This document shows, one piece after another, positions 8,037 through 16,029 of a stretch of DNA of 40,473 bases. The stretch comes from Terriglobia bacterium (GTDB lineage Bacteria; Acidobacteriota; Terriglobia; Terriglobales; Acidobacteriaceae). Within the stretch, counting starts at the first letter, position 1. Each line of letters starts with the position of its first letter. Under the pieces are notes generated by a model, which had not been told where the DNA came from, did no database searches, and worked only from the letters and a program-made list of their open reading frames with translations. Where the stretch lies: the NCBI GenBank assembly GCA_020073105.1, contig JAIQFW010000009.1, positions 1 through 40,473 on the forward strand, read 5' to 3'. The translations under genes and the position numbers were made by a program.

Positions 8037-8291
8037 ATGGGCATCAGTATCAAGAACGATTCCACCGAGCGCTTGGCCCGGCAAGTGGCTGGGGAGGCCG
8101 GCGAATCCTTGACCGAGGCGATTCAGAAGTCTCTCGAAGAACGCTGGGACCGCCTCAAAGCAAGACGCAGGAGCCGGCTTCTCGCAGCCCAAATTGAGGA
8201 CCTCCTGCGACGTGTGGATGCGCTTCCCATTCTTAACTCCCAGCCCGACGACGAAATACTCGGCTACGACGAACACGGGATGCCGCGCTGA
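8037..8291 (+). CDS. vapB: VapB-type antitoxin (Rv0623/PSK-operon family)
   Basis: An 84-residue antitoxin. The N-terminus (SIKNDSTERLARQVAGEAGESLTEAI) fits the short ribbon-helix-helix-like domain of this family. The C-terminus ends GYDEHGMPR, the toxin-wrapping tail typical of the group. Its stop overlaps the toxin start by one base (TGATG), giving translational coupling. It likely represses its own promoter together with VapC. Confidence 0.88.
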   Translation: MGISIKNDSTERLARQVAGEAGESLTEAIQKSLEERWDRLKARRRSRLLAAQIEDLLRRVDALPILNSQPDDEILGYDEHGMPR

Positions 8292-8686
8292 TGGTCATCG
8301 ATACTTCCGCACTGCTTGCCATTTTCCTCGCGGAGCCCGAGCGGGCGTCATTTCTTGATCAGATCCTGCAGGCGGGAACACGCAGGATTTCCGCGGCCAA
8401 CGTCTTAGAAACGGGCATCGTGTTGGAAGCGCGCAAAGGCGAAGCTGCCGGCCGCGAGTTTGATCTCTTTGTGGTTCGTACGGACCTCGAAATCGTCCCT
8501 GTGGATGGAGAACAGGTTGAGATTGCGCGCTCGGCTTGGCGCCGATACGGGAAGGGCCGTCACGCTGCAGGTCTCACCTTTGGAGACTGCTTTGCCTACG
8601 CGCTTGCACAATTCTCCGGCGAACCGCTGCTAGCGAAAGGCGCCGACTTCGCGCGCACCGATCTCGAAGTCTGCAAGGGCACGTAA
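8291..8686 (+). CDS. vapC: VapC-type PIN-domain toxin (ribonuclease)
   Basis: A 131-residue PIN-domain RNase of the type II VapBC class. The expected acidic residues are present: Asp in MVIDTSALLAI, Glu in NVLETGIVLEAR, and Asp in LTFGDCFAYALA. It ends with the usual FARTDLEVC strand. It is coupled to vapB by a 1-bp overlap. It is the second of three toxin-antitoxin pairs within 4 kb. Confidence 0.93.
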   Translation: MVIDTSALLAIFLAEPERASFLDQILQAGTRRISAANVLETGIVLEARKGEAAGREFDLFVVRTDLEIVPVDGEQVEIARSAWRRYGKGRHAAGLTFGDCFAYALAQFSGEPLLAKGADFARTDLEVCKGT

Positions 8687-8714
8687 CAATCCGTTCGAGT
8701 CCCCTCCGACGACC

Positions 8715-9329
8715 TCAGAACACCTTTGCCAGCTCAGCCAGCACCCGGTCGCCGAACTTGGCGTCTTTTATGCCAAATTCCGCTTTATGGTTGACCGGGT
8801 TGAAGTTGAAATAGACCTCGGCGGTGTCGTTCGCCAGAAATATCTTCGTTGTCGTCCAGTTGCCCTTGGGGTTGGAGCTGAAGCTGCCATCGGAAGCCCG
8901 GCTCTGGCTCTCGCCGAGCAAGAGGTAGCTGAACGGCAAGTCCTCTGCCTTCTCGGTATGAATGGGAACGTGCTTCGCCTGCAGGGCCTTCTTCAGCAGG
9001 TTCAGTAACGGTAGCGGATCGGATTGCTCTTCGGCGACAAACCTTCCTTTTCCCATCGACGGAGCAGCGCTGGTGTCATTCGAGGCGGGCAGCGAGCCGA
9101 GTTCAAAGGAGAACTTGGTAGTTCTCCCTTCATCGGTATAAACGCCCAGCCAACGGGGAGCGCCGTCAGAACTTGCCAGGGGAATGATGTCGAATCCCGC
9201 TGCTCCGGCGGTTTCGATGTAAGGCTCAACCGGCGTTTCGGTTTGCGCGGGATGCTTCTGACAGGAGATGAGAATAGTGGCAACCGCCGGCAGAACAAGG
9301 GACAGGAGTGCGCTGCGGGAGACGCTCAT
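8715..9329 (-). CDS. Putative lipoprotein of unknown function
   Basis: A 204-residue protein starting MSVSRSALLSLVL. A hydrophobic segment ends in the lipobox-like LISC, so it should be lipidated and membrane-anchored. The mature part alternates strands with conserved-looking aromatic and charged patches (WLGVYTDEGRTTKFSFEL, AEVYFNFNPVNHKAEFGIK). I do not recognise the domain. A longer in-frame start at 9620 would run through the toxin-antitoxin operator and is rejected. The gene lies between two toxin-antitoxin operons and is transcribed away from the second. Confidence 0.75.
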   Translation of the reverse strand: MSVSRSALLSLVLPAVATILISCQKHPAQTETPVEPYIETAGAAGFDIIPLASSDGAPRWLGVYTDEGRTTKFSFELGSLPASNDTSAAPSMGKGRFVAEEQSDPLPLLNLLKKALQAKHVPIHTEKAEDLPFSYLLLGESQSRASDGSFSSNPKGNWTTTKIFLANDTAEVYFNFNPVNHKAEFGIKDAKFGDRVLAELAKVF

Positions 9330-9348
9330 GATTTGGTCTCTGAGAGCG

Positions 9349-9369
9349 GCCACTGGCGCGATAGTACCA
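9349..9369. repeat. 21-bp direct repeat, copy 2
   Basis: Identical to 7841-7861. It lies 20 bp upstream of the lipoprotein start on the minus strand. See copy 1. Confidence 0.6.
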
Positions 9370-9380
9370 CGGGGCACGCG

Positions 9381-9418
9381 GGGCAGGCACCCTCGCCTGC
9401 CCGGCGGAGCGCAGCTCC
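9381..9418. repeat. Palindromic element family A, copy 3 (intergenic)
   Basis: The first hairpin has arms GGGCAGGC (9381-9388) and GCCTGCCC (9395-9402). The second has arms GGAGC (9406-9410) and GCTCC (9414-9418) with loop GCA. It closely resembles the copy at 1100-1139 but lies between the lipoprotein gene and a toxin-antitoxin operon. Confidence 0.75.
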
Positions 9419-9437
9419 CACAGGTGCCGTACAGCTC

Positions 9438-9467
9438 TTGACAATGTGACACATTATGTGTCACATT
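9438..9467 (+). promoter_or_regulatory. Promoter -35 and 11-bp operator palindrome of the second toxin-antitoxin operon
   Basis: TTGACA at 9438-9443 is a consensus -35. A perfect inverted repeat overlaps and follows it: AATGTGACACA (9443-9453), spacer TTA, TGTGTCACATT (9457-9467). It would cover the core promoter and ends 6 bp before the antitoxin ATG at 9474. This fits autorepression by the antitoxin-toxin complex. Confidence 0.75.
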
Positions 9468-9473
9468 AATACC

Positions 9474-9713
9474 ATGCCTTCGGTCAACATGCGCCAGCTC
9501 CGTGACACTCGCCGCCTGAAGGCTTGGCTGCGTGCCGGAAAAACGGTTGAACTGCGCGAGCGGGATCGCCTGATTGCAAAGATTGTTCCGCAAAAGCCGG
9601 AAAAAGGCACACCAGTTCAATACCCTGATTTTGGCGCCCGCCGCAAGAAAATCTTCGGGGATCGCATTATACCGGCAGTGGAGCTTCTCATCAGGGAGCG
9701 TGGTCGTTATTGA
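9474..9713 (+). CDS. Phd/YefM-like antitoxin
   Basis: A 79-residue protein with the N-terminal pattern of prevent-host-death family antitoxins: MRQLRDTRRLKAWLRAGKTV, then ERDRLIAKIVPQ. In these proteins that part dimerises and binds DNA, and the tail binds the toxin. The ATG at 9474 is chosen because the upstream in-frame ATG at 9456 lies within the operator palindrome. Its TGA stop overlaps the toxin start (TGATG). Confidence 0.82.
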   Translation: MPSVNMRQLRDTRRLKAWLRAGKTVELRERDRLIAKIVPQKPEKGTPVQYPDFGARRKKIFGDRIIPAVELLIRERGRY

Positions 9714-10135
9714 TGGTTTACGCGGACACCAGCTTCTTCGTTTCCCTTTACATCCAGGACGTTCATTCGAAGGCCGCCGAGAATCTGTTCAATGCGGACG
9801 CTCGCCTTTGGTTTACGCCACTCCATTACGCGGAATACGCAAATGCAGTGGCGCAACAAGTCTTCTATAAAAATCTGACGGTGGCGGATGCGCACCAAGC
9901 GTACAGCGATCTGGACCAAGACCGGGCGTCAGGGCTGTGGGTGGAAGCGCCAATGCCGGAGAGTGCGTTCAACCTCTGCGCTGACCTCGCCCGCCGCCAC
10001 GGACCCAAACTTGGTGTCCGCACGCTCGATAGCCTGCACGTGGCCTGCGCCTTGGAACTCAAGGCCGAGCGATTTTGGACGTTCGACGAGCGGCAGGCGA
10101 AACTGGCAAAGGCAGAGGGACTCAAGATCTCGTGA
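9713..10135 (+). CDS. VapC-type PIN-domain toxin
   Basis: A 140-residue PIN-domain protein. Catalytic acids fit Asp in MVYADTSFFVSLY, Glu in HYAEYANAVA, Asp in RTLDSLHVACAL and Asp in FWTFDERQAKLA. Family members are RNases that cut tRNA, rRNA or mRNA. The start at 9713 overlaps the antitoxin stop; a TTG one codon earlier is possible. Confidence 0.92.
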   Translation: MVYADTSFFVSLYIQDVHSKAAENLFNADARLWFTPLHYAEYANAVAQQVFYKNLTVADAHQAYSDLDQDRASGLWVEAPMPESAFNLCADLARRHGPKLGVRTLDSLHVACALELKAERFWTFDERQAKLAKAEGLKIS

Positions 10136-10190
10136 ATGCCAGTCGGCGGGCATGCGACGAACTCGCCAATCTCCTGTGAAGGTGATACGC

Positions 10191-10976
10191 ATGAACACTA
10201 AGGATCAGGGGCACTCGGATGAGTTGAATGAAGCAATGTCTCAAGCAGTCGAGAGGGTGCGTCAGCTCTGCAGGGGCATTCAGGAAGCGACGGCCAACGA
10301 GGAAGAGGTCTGGTTCGGCAATTTGATCTTGGGAATCCTCAACTGCGCATTGCTAGACTACTATTCGGTTGAGATCGGTGCTCGGAAGTCTATCTATCTG
10401 GCAGCTTGGGGCCGTCGGAATCTATTAGAGCTGAAAGTGATCACTACATATGTCCTAGCGTCGGAGAAGAATGCCATCGACTTTAGAAACGATCTCGTAA
10501 TTGATGCGAAGGAGTTCTACGAGGCAATGACCAAGCATCATCAGGCCTCACACAAGAAGCTTCTCACCACATTGTCCGAGATCGCTAACCAAGAAAAAGA
10601 CGCAATAAGAGGAGCGGTAGAGCAGGCGCTGCTAAAAGAGACTGAGCGAGGTCCGCAAACCGGCGCGACAGATTCAGAAGCTGCGACATACAAGCAGTTG
10701 ATGGTCGATTTTGGTCTTAAGGAGAACGCCAAGCCCAAGAGAGTTAGCGAAATTGCGCGTCTGATAAGCGAAGAGGCAGAGTTCAACCCCATGTTCAAGA
10801 TCTGCTCCAAGATCATGCACAGGACGGTCTTGTCGATTGCCTCCAGTACTACACGAGGCAGCTTGGATGAGGCGATTCCACTCCTGGTTGATTCGAGCGC
10901 ATGCGATTTGCTATCGATCTACGAGTCGATCAATGTCTACTTCAGGGAAAGGGGGATTCGGCCTCCCGAGAACTGA
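10191..10976 (+). CDS. Hypothetical protein, mostly alpha-helical
   Basis: A 261-residue soluble protein I do not recognise. The start at 10191 follows GAAGGTGAT. Its composition is helical and charged with no signal peptide or membrane segment. Visible patches include ILNCALLDYYSVEIGARKS, WGRRNLLELKVITTYVLAS and NPMFKICSKIMHRTVLSI. The RNLLEL pattern and late histidine recall DUF5677-like proteins, but this is only a guess. It follows the second toxin-antitoxin pair by 55 bp and converges with the EF-G gene, 10 bp away. Its codons look more AT-rich than its neighbours, which fits an accessory gene. Confidence 0.75.
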   Translation: MNTKDQGHSDELNEAMSQAVERVRQLCRGIQEATANEEEVWFGNLILGILNCALLDYYSVEIGARKSIYLAAWGRRNLLELKVITTYVLASEKNAIDFRNDLVIDAKEFYEAMTKHHQASHKKLLTTLSEIANQEKDAIRGAVEQALLKETERGPQTGATDSEAATYKQLMVDFGLKENAKPKRVSEIARLISEEAEFNPMFKICSKIMHRTVLSIASSTTRGSLDEAIPLLVDSSACDLLSIYESINVYFRERGIRPPEN

Positions 10977-10986
10977 ACACTCGCTA

Positions 10987-13095
10987 TTACTCTTCCTCTT
11001 CCTTCACCTCGCCCCGCTCCGCCTTGGCCTTCTCGATGATCTTCTCCTGCAGCTGTCCCGGTACCACGTCGTAGTGGTGCATTTCCATGTTGAAGCTGCC
11101 GCGGCCCTGGGTCATCGCGGTGAGATCGACGCCGTAGGTCAGCATTTCTGACATCGGCACCTCTGCTTTCACAATGGTGTTGCCACCCTTGTTGTCCATG
11201 CCCTGAATGCGCCCACGCCGGCTGTTCAGGTCGCCCATGATTGAGCCGGCGAATTCATCCGGCACGGTGATTTCCACGTTCATGATCGGCTCGAGCAGCG
11301 TAGGCTTGGCCACTTCCATGGCTTTTTTGAAGGCGATGCGCCCCGCCATCTGGAAGGAGAGGTCATTCGAGTCCACATCGTGATACGACCCGTCATACAG
11401 GATGACCCGGAAGTCCACAACCGGATATCCCGCCAGGTAGCCGCGCGCCGCCGCCGTTCTGATTCCCTTTTCCACCGCCGGAATAAAATTCCTCGGGATC
11501 GCGCCGCCGAAAATATCGTTCACGAACTCGAAGTCACCCCCGCGCGGCAGCGGTTCCATCTTGATTTTGCAGTCGCCATACTGGCCGTGCCCGCCGGTCT
11601 GCTTCTTGTGACGCCCTTGCACATCGGCCTTGCCGCGAATCGTCTCGCGATACGGGACCTTTGGGGCCTTCAGGATCACTTCCGCGTGGTAGCGCTTCTT
11701 CATCTTCGCCACCACCACCTCAATGTGCTGCTGTCCGGTCCCTGCGATCAGGAACTCCTTGGTCTGTGGATCGCGGAAGAACCGCAGCATGGCGTCTTCT
11801 TCCATCAGTTTGTGGATGCTCGGCCCCAGCTTGTCTTCATCCGCCCTGCTCTTTGGCTCAATGGCAAAAGTGATGGCCGGCTCCGGCAAATGGACCTTCG
11901 GATACTGAATCGGCGCACTCTTATCTCCAAGCGTGTCGCCAGTCAGTGTCTCCCGAAGCTTGGCCACCGCGCCGATGTCCCCTGCATGCAGCTCCGTGAC
12001 CGGCACGGCAGTCTTGCCTTGCATAATTGAAATGTGCGCCAGTTTCTCCGGCAAGTTCTTGGTGAAGTTCTGTGCCGTCGCGTCGTTCTTCACCACCCCG
12101 GAGAAGACTTTGAAGTAGGAAATCCTTCCCGCGAACGCGTCCGACACGGTTTTGAACACATAGAGCGAAGCCGGCTCGGAGTCCGTCTCATGCCGTTTCG
12201 GCGGCTCACCATTCCCCGAGGCGGCCGCTTCTCCCTGGACCCACTCATGCTCGGACGGCGCCGGCGTGTAGGCCACGATGAAGTCCATGATGCGGTCCGC
12301 CCCGACATTGCCCAGCCCCGACCCGAAGATCACCGGGAAGATCTTGTCCTCGCGAATCGCTTCATGTAACGCAGGAATCAGGTGCTCTTCAGGGATCGTT
12401 CCCTTCTCAAAGAACTCTTCCATGAGCGCGTCATTTCCCTCAGCGATCATCTCGACCAGCTTTTCATGGGCCGCCTGCGCCTGCTCCTTCAGGTTGCCGG
12501 GAATCTCGCCTTCCTTGCCTTTGCCGCTTCCACCCAATTCGTAGGTGTAGGCTTTCATGTTGACGAGATCGACCACGCCGGTAAAGTTCTTCTCGCTGCC
12601 GATGGGAAGTTCCAGCGGGATCACCGTCCGCCCAAAGGCTTTGGTCAGCGACTCCAACACTCGGCCGGCGTCGGCGCGCTCGCGGTCCATGCGGCTGGCC
12701 ACGATCAGCCGGGGCGTCTTGAATTCTTCGCAGTAATTCCACACTCGCTCGGTCACGACCTCTACGCCCGCCACGCCGTCTACGACTACGATTGCCGCGT
12801 CCACCACGGGAAGCACCATCTTGGCTTCGTGGACAAACATGTTGAACCCGGGCGTATCGAGAATATTGATCTTGGTCTTGCCCCACTCCACGTAGGCCAA
12901 GGCGGTCGAGATCGACATCTTGCGCGCAATCTCTTCTTCGTCGTAGTCGGTTGTCGAAGTGCCATCGTCCACACGGCCCAGCCGTTGCGTCGATCCCGCT
13001 GTCTGCAGCATGGCGGAGACCAGCGAGGTCTTGCCAGCCCTTCCGTGGCCGATCACAGCTACATTCCTAATGTTTGCGCCTTCATAAACTTTCAC
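10987..13095 (-). CDS. Elongation factor G-like GTPase (EF-G2 type)
   Basis: A 702-residue translational GTPase with all EF-G domains: the G domain, domain II (YVFKTVSDAFAGRISYFKVFSG), domain III, domain IV (KKQTGGHGQYGDCKI) and domain V (EPIMNVEITVPDEFAGSIMGDLNSRRGRI). The start is GTG at 13095 with an AAGGAG Shine-Dalgarno 8 bp upstream. The P-loop reads GHGRAGKTS rather than AHIDAGKTT, and the G4 motif reads SRMD rather than NKMD. These features mark the EF-G2 or EF-G-like paralogue group rather than canonical FusA. It stands alone, not in a str operon, which supports this. Members of the group have been linked to ribosome recycling or have unknown roles. Confidence 0.92.
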   Translation of the reverse strand: MKVYEGANIRNVAVIGHGRAGKTSLVSAMLQTAGSTQRLGRVDDGTSTTDYDEEEIARKMSISTALAYVEWGKTKINILDTPGFNMFVHEAKMVLPVVDAAIVVVDGVAGVEVVTERVWNYCEEFKTPRLIVASRMDRERADAGRVLESLTKAFGRTVIPLELPIGSEKNFTGVVDLVNMKAYTYELGGSGKGKEGEIPGNLKEQAQAAHEKLVEMIAEGNDALMEEFFEKGTIPEEHLIPALHEAIREDKIFPVIFGSGLGNVGADRIMDFIVAYTPAPSEHEWVQGEAAASGNGEPPKRHETDSEPASLYVFKTVSDAFAGRISYFKVFSGVVKNDATAQNFTKNLPEKLAHISIMQGKTAVPVTELHAGDIGAVAKLRETLTGDTLGDKSAPIQYPKVHLPEPAITFAIEPKSRADEDKLGPSIHKLMEEDAMLRFFRDPQTKEFLIAGTGQQHIEVVVAKMKKRYHAEVILKAPKVPYRETIRGKADVQGRHKKQTGGHGQYGDCKIKMEPLPRGGDFEFVNDIFGGAIPRNFIPAVEKGIRTAAARGYLAGYPVVDFRVILYDGSYHDVDSNDLSFQMAGRIAFKKAMEVAKPTLLEPIMNVEITVPDEFAGSIMGDLNSRRGRIQGMDNKGGNTIVKAEVPMSEMLTYGVDLTAMTQGRGSFNMEMHHYDVVPGQLQEKIIEKAKAERGEVKEEEE

Positions 13096-13124
13096 GGGAT
13101 GACTCCTTGTACACCGACCATCTG

Positions 13125-13160
13125 GGGACAGCCGCCCTCGGCTGACCGGCCGAGCGAAGC
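13125..13160. repeat. Palindromic element family A, copy 4 (intergenic, degenerate)
   Basis: The first hairpin has arms CAGCCG (13129-13134) and CGGCTG (13139-13144), extended by GGGGA on the left. The second is GGCCGAGC-gaa-GCCCGG, a decayed version of the GGAGC/GCTCC hairpin. It lies just upstream of the EF-G start on the minus strand. Confidence 0.55.
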
Positions 13161-13309
13161 CCGGGTATCCTCCACGATCATCGGATCTTCACTACGGCGG
13201 GCCCATAAAGAACGCAAGAAGAGGACTGTCTATAGGCCGACGTCGAGCAGCCTGCCGAAACCACCGATGCTAACACAGCGGAAATTCGGGGAACAACTCG
13301 GGGAAGGAG

Positions 13310-13341
13310 CTATATTGGGCAATAATATACTTGACTGACTA
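13310..13341 (+). repeat. IS left end: target duplication plus terminal inverted repeat
   Basis: The 8-bp target duplication CTATATTG is at 13310-13317. The 24-bp left terminal repeat is at 13318-13341 and begins GGCAATAATATA. It matches the reverse complement of 16030-16053 at 21 of 24 positions. Confidence 0.9.
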
Positions 13342-13365
13342 ATACTTTCCTGCTACATTTAGGGC

Positions 13366-14319
13366 ATGGAAAGCCCAAAAACACTCCAGCAGGCCATCCG
13401 GTTCTTCGCCGACTACGAGAACTGCCGTCAGTTCATGATCGCCGTTCGCTGGGCCGATGGCAAGGTGCGCTGTCCGCAGTGCGACTCCGAGAAGGTAACC
13501 TACCTCGCGAATGCGCGGCTCTATCGCTGCTACGGCGACCATCCCAAGCAGAAATTCTCGCTCAAGGTCGGCACTGTTTTCGAGGACTCTCCGATTGGCC
13601 TCGACAAGTGGCTCCCTGCCGTGTGGCTGCTCGTAAGCTGCAAGAACGGGATTAGCTCTTACGAAGTCGCTGCCGCTCTGGGTATCACTCAGAAATCCGC
13701 GTGGTTCATGATGCATCGCATTCGCCTCGCTATGCAGTCCGGCTCATTTCGCAAACTAGGTGGTGGTGGCGGCGAAGTCGAAGCCGACGAAACCTTCATC
13801 GGTGGCAAAGCGCGGAACATGCACATCAGCAAGAAGCAGCGCCGCATCACCGGGACTGGCGGTAAGGATAAAACCGCAGTCATGGGAATGCTTGAGCGTG
13901 GCGGAGAAATCCATACCGTAGTTGTGGGCAATCGGCGCAGAGGCACCTTGCAGGCAGAAGTGCGCAAGCACGTCGAAGCGGGAGCCGCGCTCTACACCGA
14001 CGCCCTGCCATCCTATAGCGGGCTGGCCCAGGAATACGCGCATCAGGTGATTGACCATGCAACCCAGTACGTGGATGGCCGCATTCACACCAACGGCCTC
14101 GAAAACTTCTGGAGTCTGCTCAAGCGCGGCATCTCGGGAACCTATGTGAGCGTAGAGCCATTCCATTTATTTCGGTACTTGGACGAACAGACCTTCCGCT
14201 ACAACAACCGGAAGGACATGCAGAACGCGGATCGTTTTCAGCTAGCACTCTCGCAGATTGTTGGGAAGCGTTTGACCTATGCGGAGGTGACTGGCAAGGT
14301 GGGAGAAACGGCCTTCTAA
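13366..14319 (+). CDS. IS1595-family (ISXO2-like) transposase
   Basis: A 317-residue DDE transposase. The N-terminal zinc ribbon has VRCPQCDSEKV as its first half; the second half is degenerate (YRCYGDHPKQKFSLKVGTVF). A helical DNA-binding part follows (ISSYEVAAALGITQKSAWFMMHRI). The catalytic core carries the acids in EADETFIGG, LYTDALPSY and TNGLENFWSLLKRG. It starts 48 bp inside the left end and appears full length. It should catalyse movement of the 13318-16053 element. Confidence 0.95.
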   Translation: MESPKTLQQAIRFFADYENCRQFMIAVRWADGKVRCPQCDSEKVTYLANARLYRCYGDHPKQKFSLKVGTVFEDSPIGLDKWLPAVWLLVSCKNGISSYEVAAALGITQKSAWFMMHRIRLAMQSGSFRKLGGGGGEVEADETFIGGKARNMHISKKQRRITGTGGKDKTAVMGMLERGGEIHTVVVGNRRRGTLQAEVRKHVEAGAALYTDALPSYSGLAQEYAHQVIDHATQYVDGRIHTNGLENFWSLLKRGISGTYVSVEPFHLFRYLDEQTFRYNNRKDMQNADRFQLALSQIVGKRLTYAEVTGKVGETAF

Positions 14320-14498
14320 TCCTTTGCGTGGGAAGCGCGGGAAGCGGCCTTCCGCTTCCGCGTCTTCACCCGCTTTTCGGCGTCGAGTTTCGCCTTGATT
14401 TCAGAGTGCGGGACTGCAACAAGTCGCCGCATGAAGTTCGTGAACTGGCCAAAGTCGCCTGTGGGATTCTTCGCGGGACTCTTTGGGCGATTAGCCAT
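14316..14498 (-). CDS. Small basic protein, opposite strand to the transposase
   Basis: A 60-residue Lys/Arg-rich protein starting MANRPKSPAKNPTGDFGQF. The centre (FMRRLVAVPHSEIKAKLDAEK) resembles small proteins I recall as common in bacterial genomes, often next to IS1595 transposases, with the pattern V-P-H-S-E-I-K. Its 3' end overlaps the transposase stop by 4 bp (tail to tail). A longer frame up to 14894 exists, but its extra part is antisense to the DUF3800 gene. The function is unknown; the basic tail could bind nucleic acid. Confidence 0.65.
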   Translation of the reverse strand: MANRPKSPAKNPTGDFGQFTNFMRRLVAVPHSEIKAKLDAEKRVKTRKRKAASRASHAKD

Positions 14499-14627
14499 GG
14501 TACCAGCCTGTGCTCTTTCAATCTTAGCACGGGAGGGTATGCGTGTATGGCAGGGTCGGCCTTTAGATTTCCAATTCATCACATGCTCGTAAGCAGGAAG
14601 GGCTTGAGATGGAAAGAAGGTCACATA

Positions 14628-15518
14628 GTGCCCTTTACCGTTTATTTCGACGACAGTGGTAGTGATCCGCAGCAGCTCGTTGCAAACGCGACAGGCCTCA
14701 TTATTCCGGCGCAACGCATTATTCCAATGGAGCGCGAATGGGAGTCCCTGAAAAAGAAAGAGGGCTTCAGCGACTTCCACACTTCGGAGTTCGTCGCAAG
14801 AAATCGTGATTCCGAATTCGCGACCTGGGATGACAAGAAGCACAAAAGAGTGTTTCGCCGCATCAGGCAGATAACTAGAAAATATGGCGCACAAGTATTT
14901 TCATTCTCGGTAAAGAAGGACGATTACGATTACTGCGTACCCACCGAACTTCGCAAGTACATGGGCGAGCATCATTATTCATGGGCAATTCGGCAAGCAA
15001 GTATGTTCGCCCAGCTTTGGAAGCGGGATAAAAAAGTTTCCGAACCCTATGAATGGATCTTCGACTGGATGGAAAAGCACGAGCCAGGACGCAAGGAAAT
15101 CGAGCGTACTTTTGAGCAAATGGAATATCTACATCATCGCCTCTACGGTATCAAAAATGAGTACGCGCATGCTGATTTTCGGAGTGGCAAAACTCTGGCT
15201 GGCCTCCGATGCGCCGATCTGCTCGCCTGGACTAATTTCAACTTTAGCCTTCATCAGTGGAACCTTTTAGGGCGACCACTGCATCCTTTTGCCGTGAAAG
15301 CATGGGATGACTTCGAGTCTATGCCGTCATCTAGATCACCATCTGTTGCGCGCCTGTTTCATAGCGGCAATGATCCGGTTGAGTGGAACTGCGCCGTGGT
15401 CCTCACCCGCAACCAGCTCGAAGGGCTGGTGCAATCTGAGTTGCAGGATGGGCATAGAGTGTCGCTCATTAAAGAGTGGGAAGAACATAAAAAAGCGGGA
15501 ACCAGTCAGGGCGTATAA
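14628..15518 (+). CDS. DUF3800 domain protein, IS passenger
   Basis: A 296-residue protein starting with GTG at 14628, preceded by AAGAAGG. The N-terminus FTVYFDDSGSD is the signature of DUF3800, a family with an RNase H-like core whose first acidic residues sit in this D-D/E-S-G motif. Later landmarks are FHTSEFVA, WIFDWMEKHE and GLRCADLLAW, the last matching the usual A-D-L-L/V segment of the family. DUF3800 proteins are frequent in mobile and defence-associated regions, but their activity is not well defined. Base composition is more AT-rich than the flanks. It is cargo of the IS1595 element. Confidence 0.82.
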   Translation: MPFTVYFDDSGSDPQQLVANATGLIIPAQRIIPMEREWESLKKKEGFSDFHTSEFVARNRDSEFATWDDKKHKRVFRRIRQITRKYGAQVFSFSVKKDDYDYCVPTELRKYMGEHHYSWAIRQASMFAQLWKRDKKVSEPYEWIFDWMEKHEPGRKEIERTFEQMEYLHHRLYGIKNEYAHADFRSGKTLAGLRCADLLAWTNFNFSLHQWNLLGRPLHPFAVKAWDDFESMPSSRSPSVARLFHSGNDPVEWNCAVVLTRNQLEGLVQSELQDGHRVSLIKEWEEHKKAGTSQGV

Positions 15519-15530
15519 TTCGCGGGGTTT

Positions 15531-15968
15531 ATGTCGGACGTGTTCATGCGCGAGGTGGAGTGCTCCAATTGTGGAGCGCTGACGCGGCACCACAGCTCCA
15601 TCCTTGAGCGAATAGCTGCGCTTCAATCATGGTGGCGGCAGGACGCGCTCTATATAAATTACGCATGTCCTGAATGCAACCTGTTAACGCTCTCTCCCGT
15701 TGTTCCGCAGGGAAAGATATTTCAAGGGGTAGACCTATCGAAATTCCCCGACGATCTAACTGATTGGATCGTAACTCTTGAATGCGAAGGAAAAGGCTGC
15801 GAATCTCGCGTAATACTTCTCGGAGCAGTGAAACGCGAACTGGGCTCGGAGGTTTCCTTGCTGGAAGGGATGAACCGCTGGCGTATCCATAACGCGCAGT
15901 GCCAAAGCAACTTCGCCCCAGCCTCTCAGCTCCGACTTGTCCATGCCGAGAAACTACCACATGAGTAG
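15531..15968 (+). CDS. Zinc-ribbon-like hypothetical protein, IS passenger
   Basis: A 145-residue protein with paired cysteines: VECSNCGAL and YACPECNLLT, then LECEGKGCESRV and a lone C near the end (NAQCQSN). The pairs probably bind one or two zinc ions. No further domain is recognised. It starts 12 bp after the DUF3800 gene, so the two are probably co-expressed. It ends 85 bp before the right end of the IS. Confidence 0.7.
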   Translation: MSDVFMREVECSNCGALTRHHSSILERIAALQSWWRQDALYINYACPECNLLTLSPVVPQGKIFQGVDLSKFPDDLTDWIVTLECEGKGCESRVILLGAVKRELGSEVSLLEGMNRWRIHNAQCQSNFAPASQLRLVHAEKLPHE

Positions 15969-16029
15969 TGTGGCATAATTGCCACACATGCGGCAAACTT
16001 AGCGCCCTGTCACGGCACTTCCAATTCTA

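Noticed and set aside
14499-14894. N-terminal extension of the small minus-strand IS gene up to 14894
   Set aside because: It is antisense to the DUF3800 gene start and has no conserved pattern. The conserved part begins at MANRPKSP.
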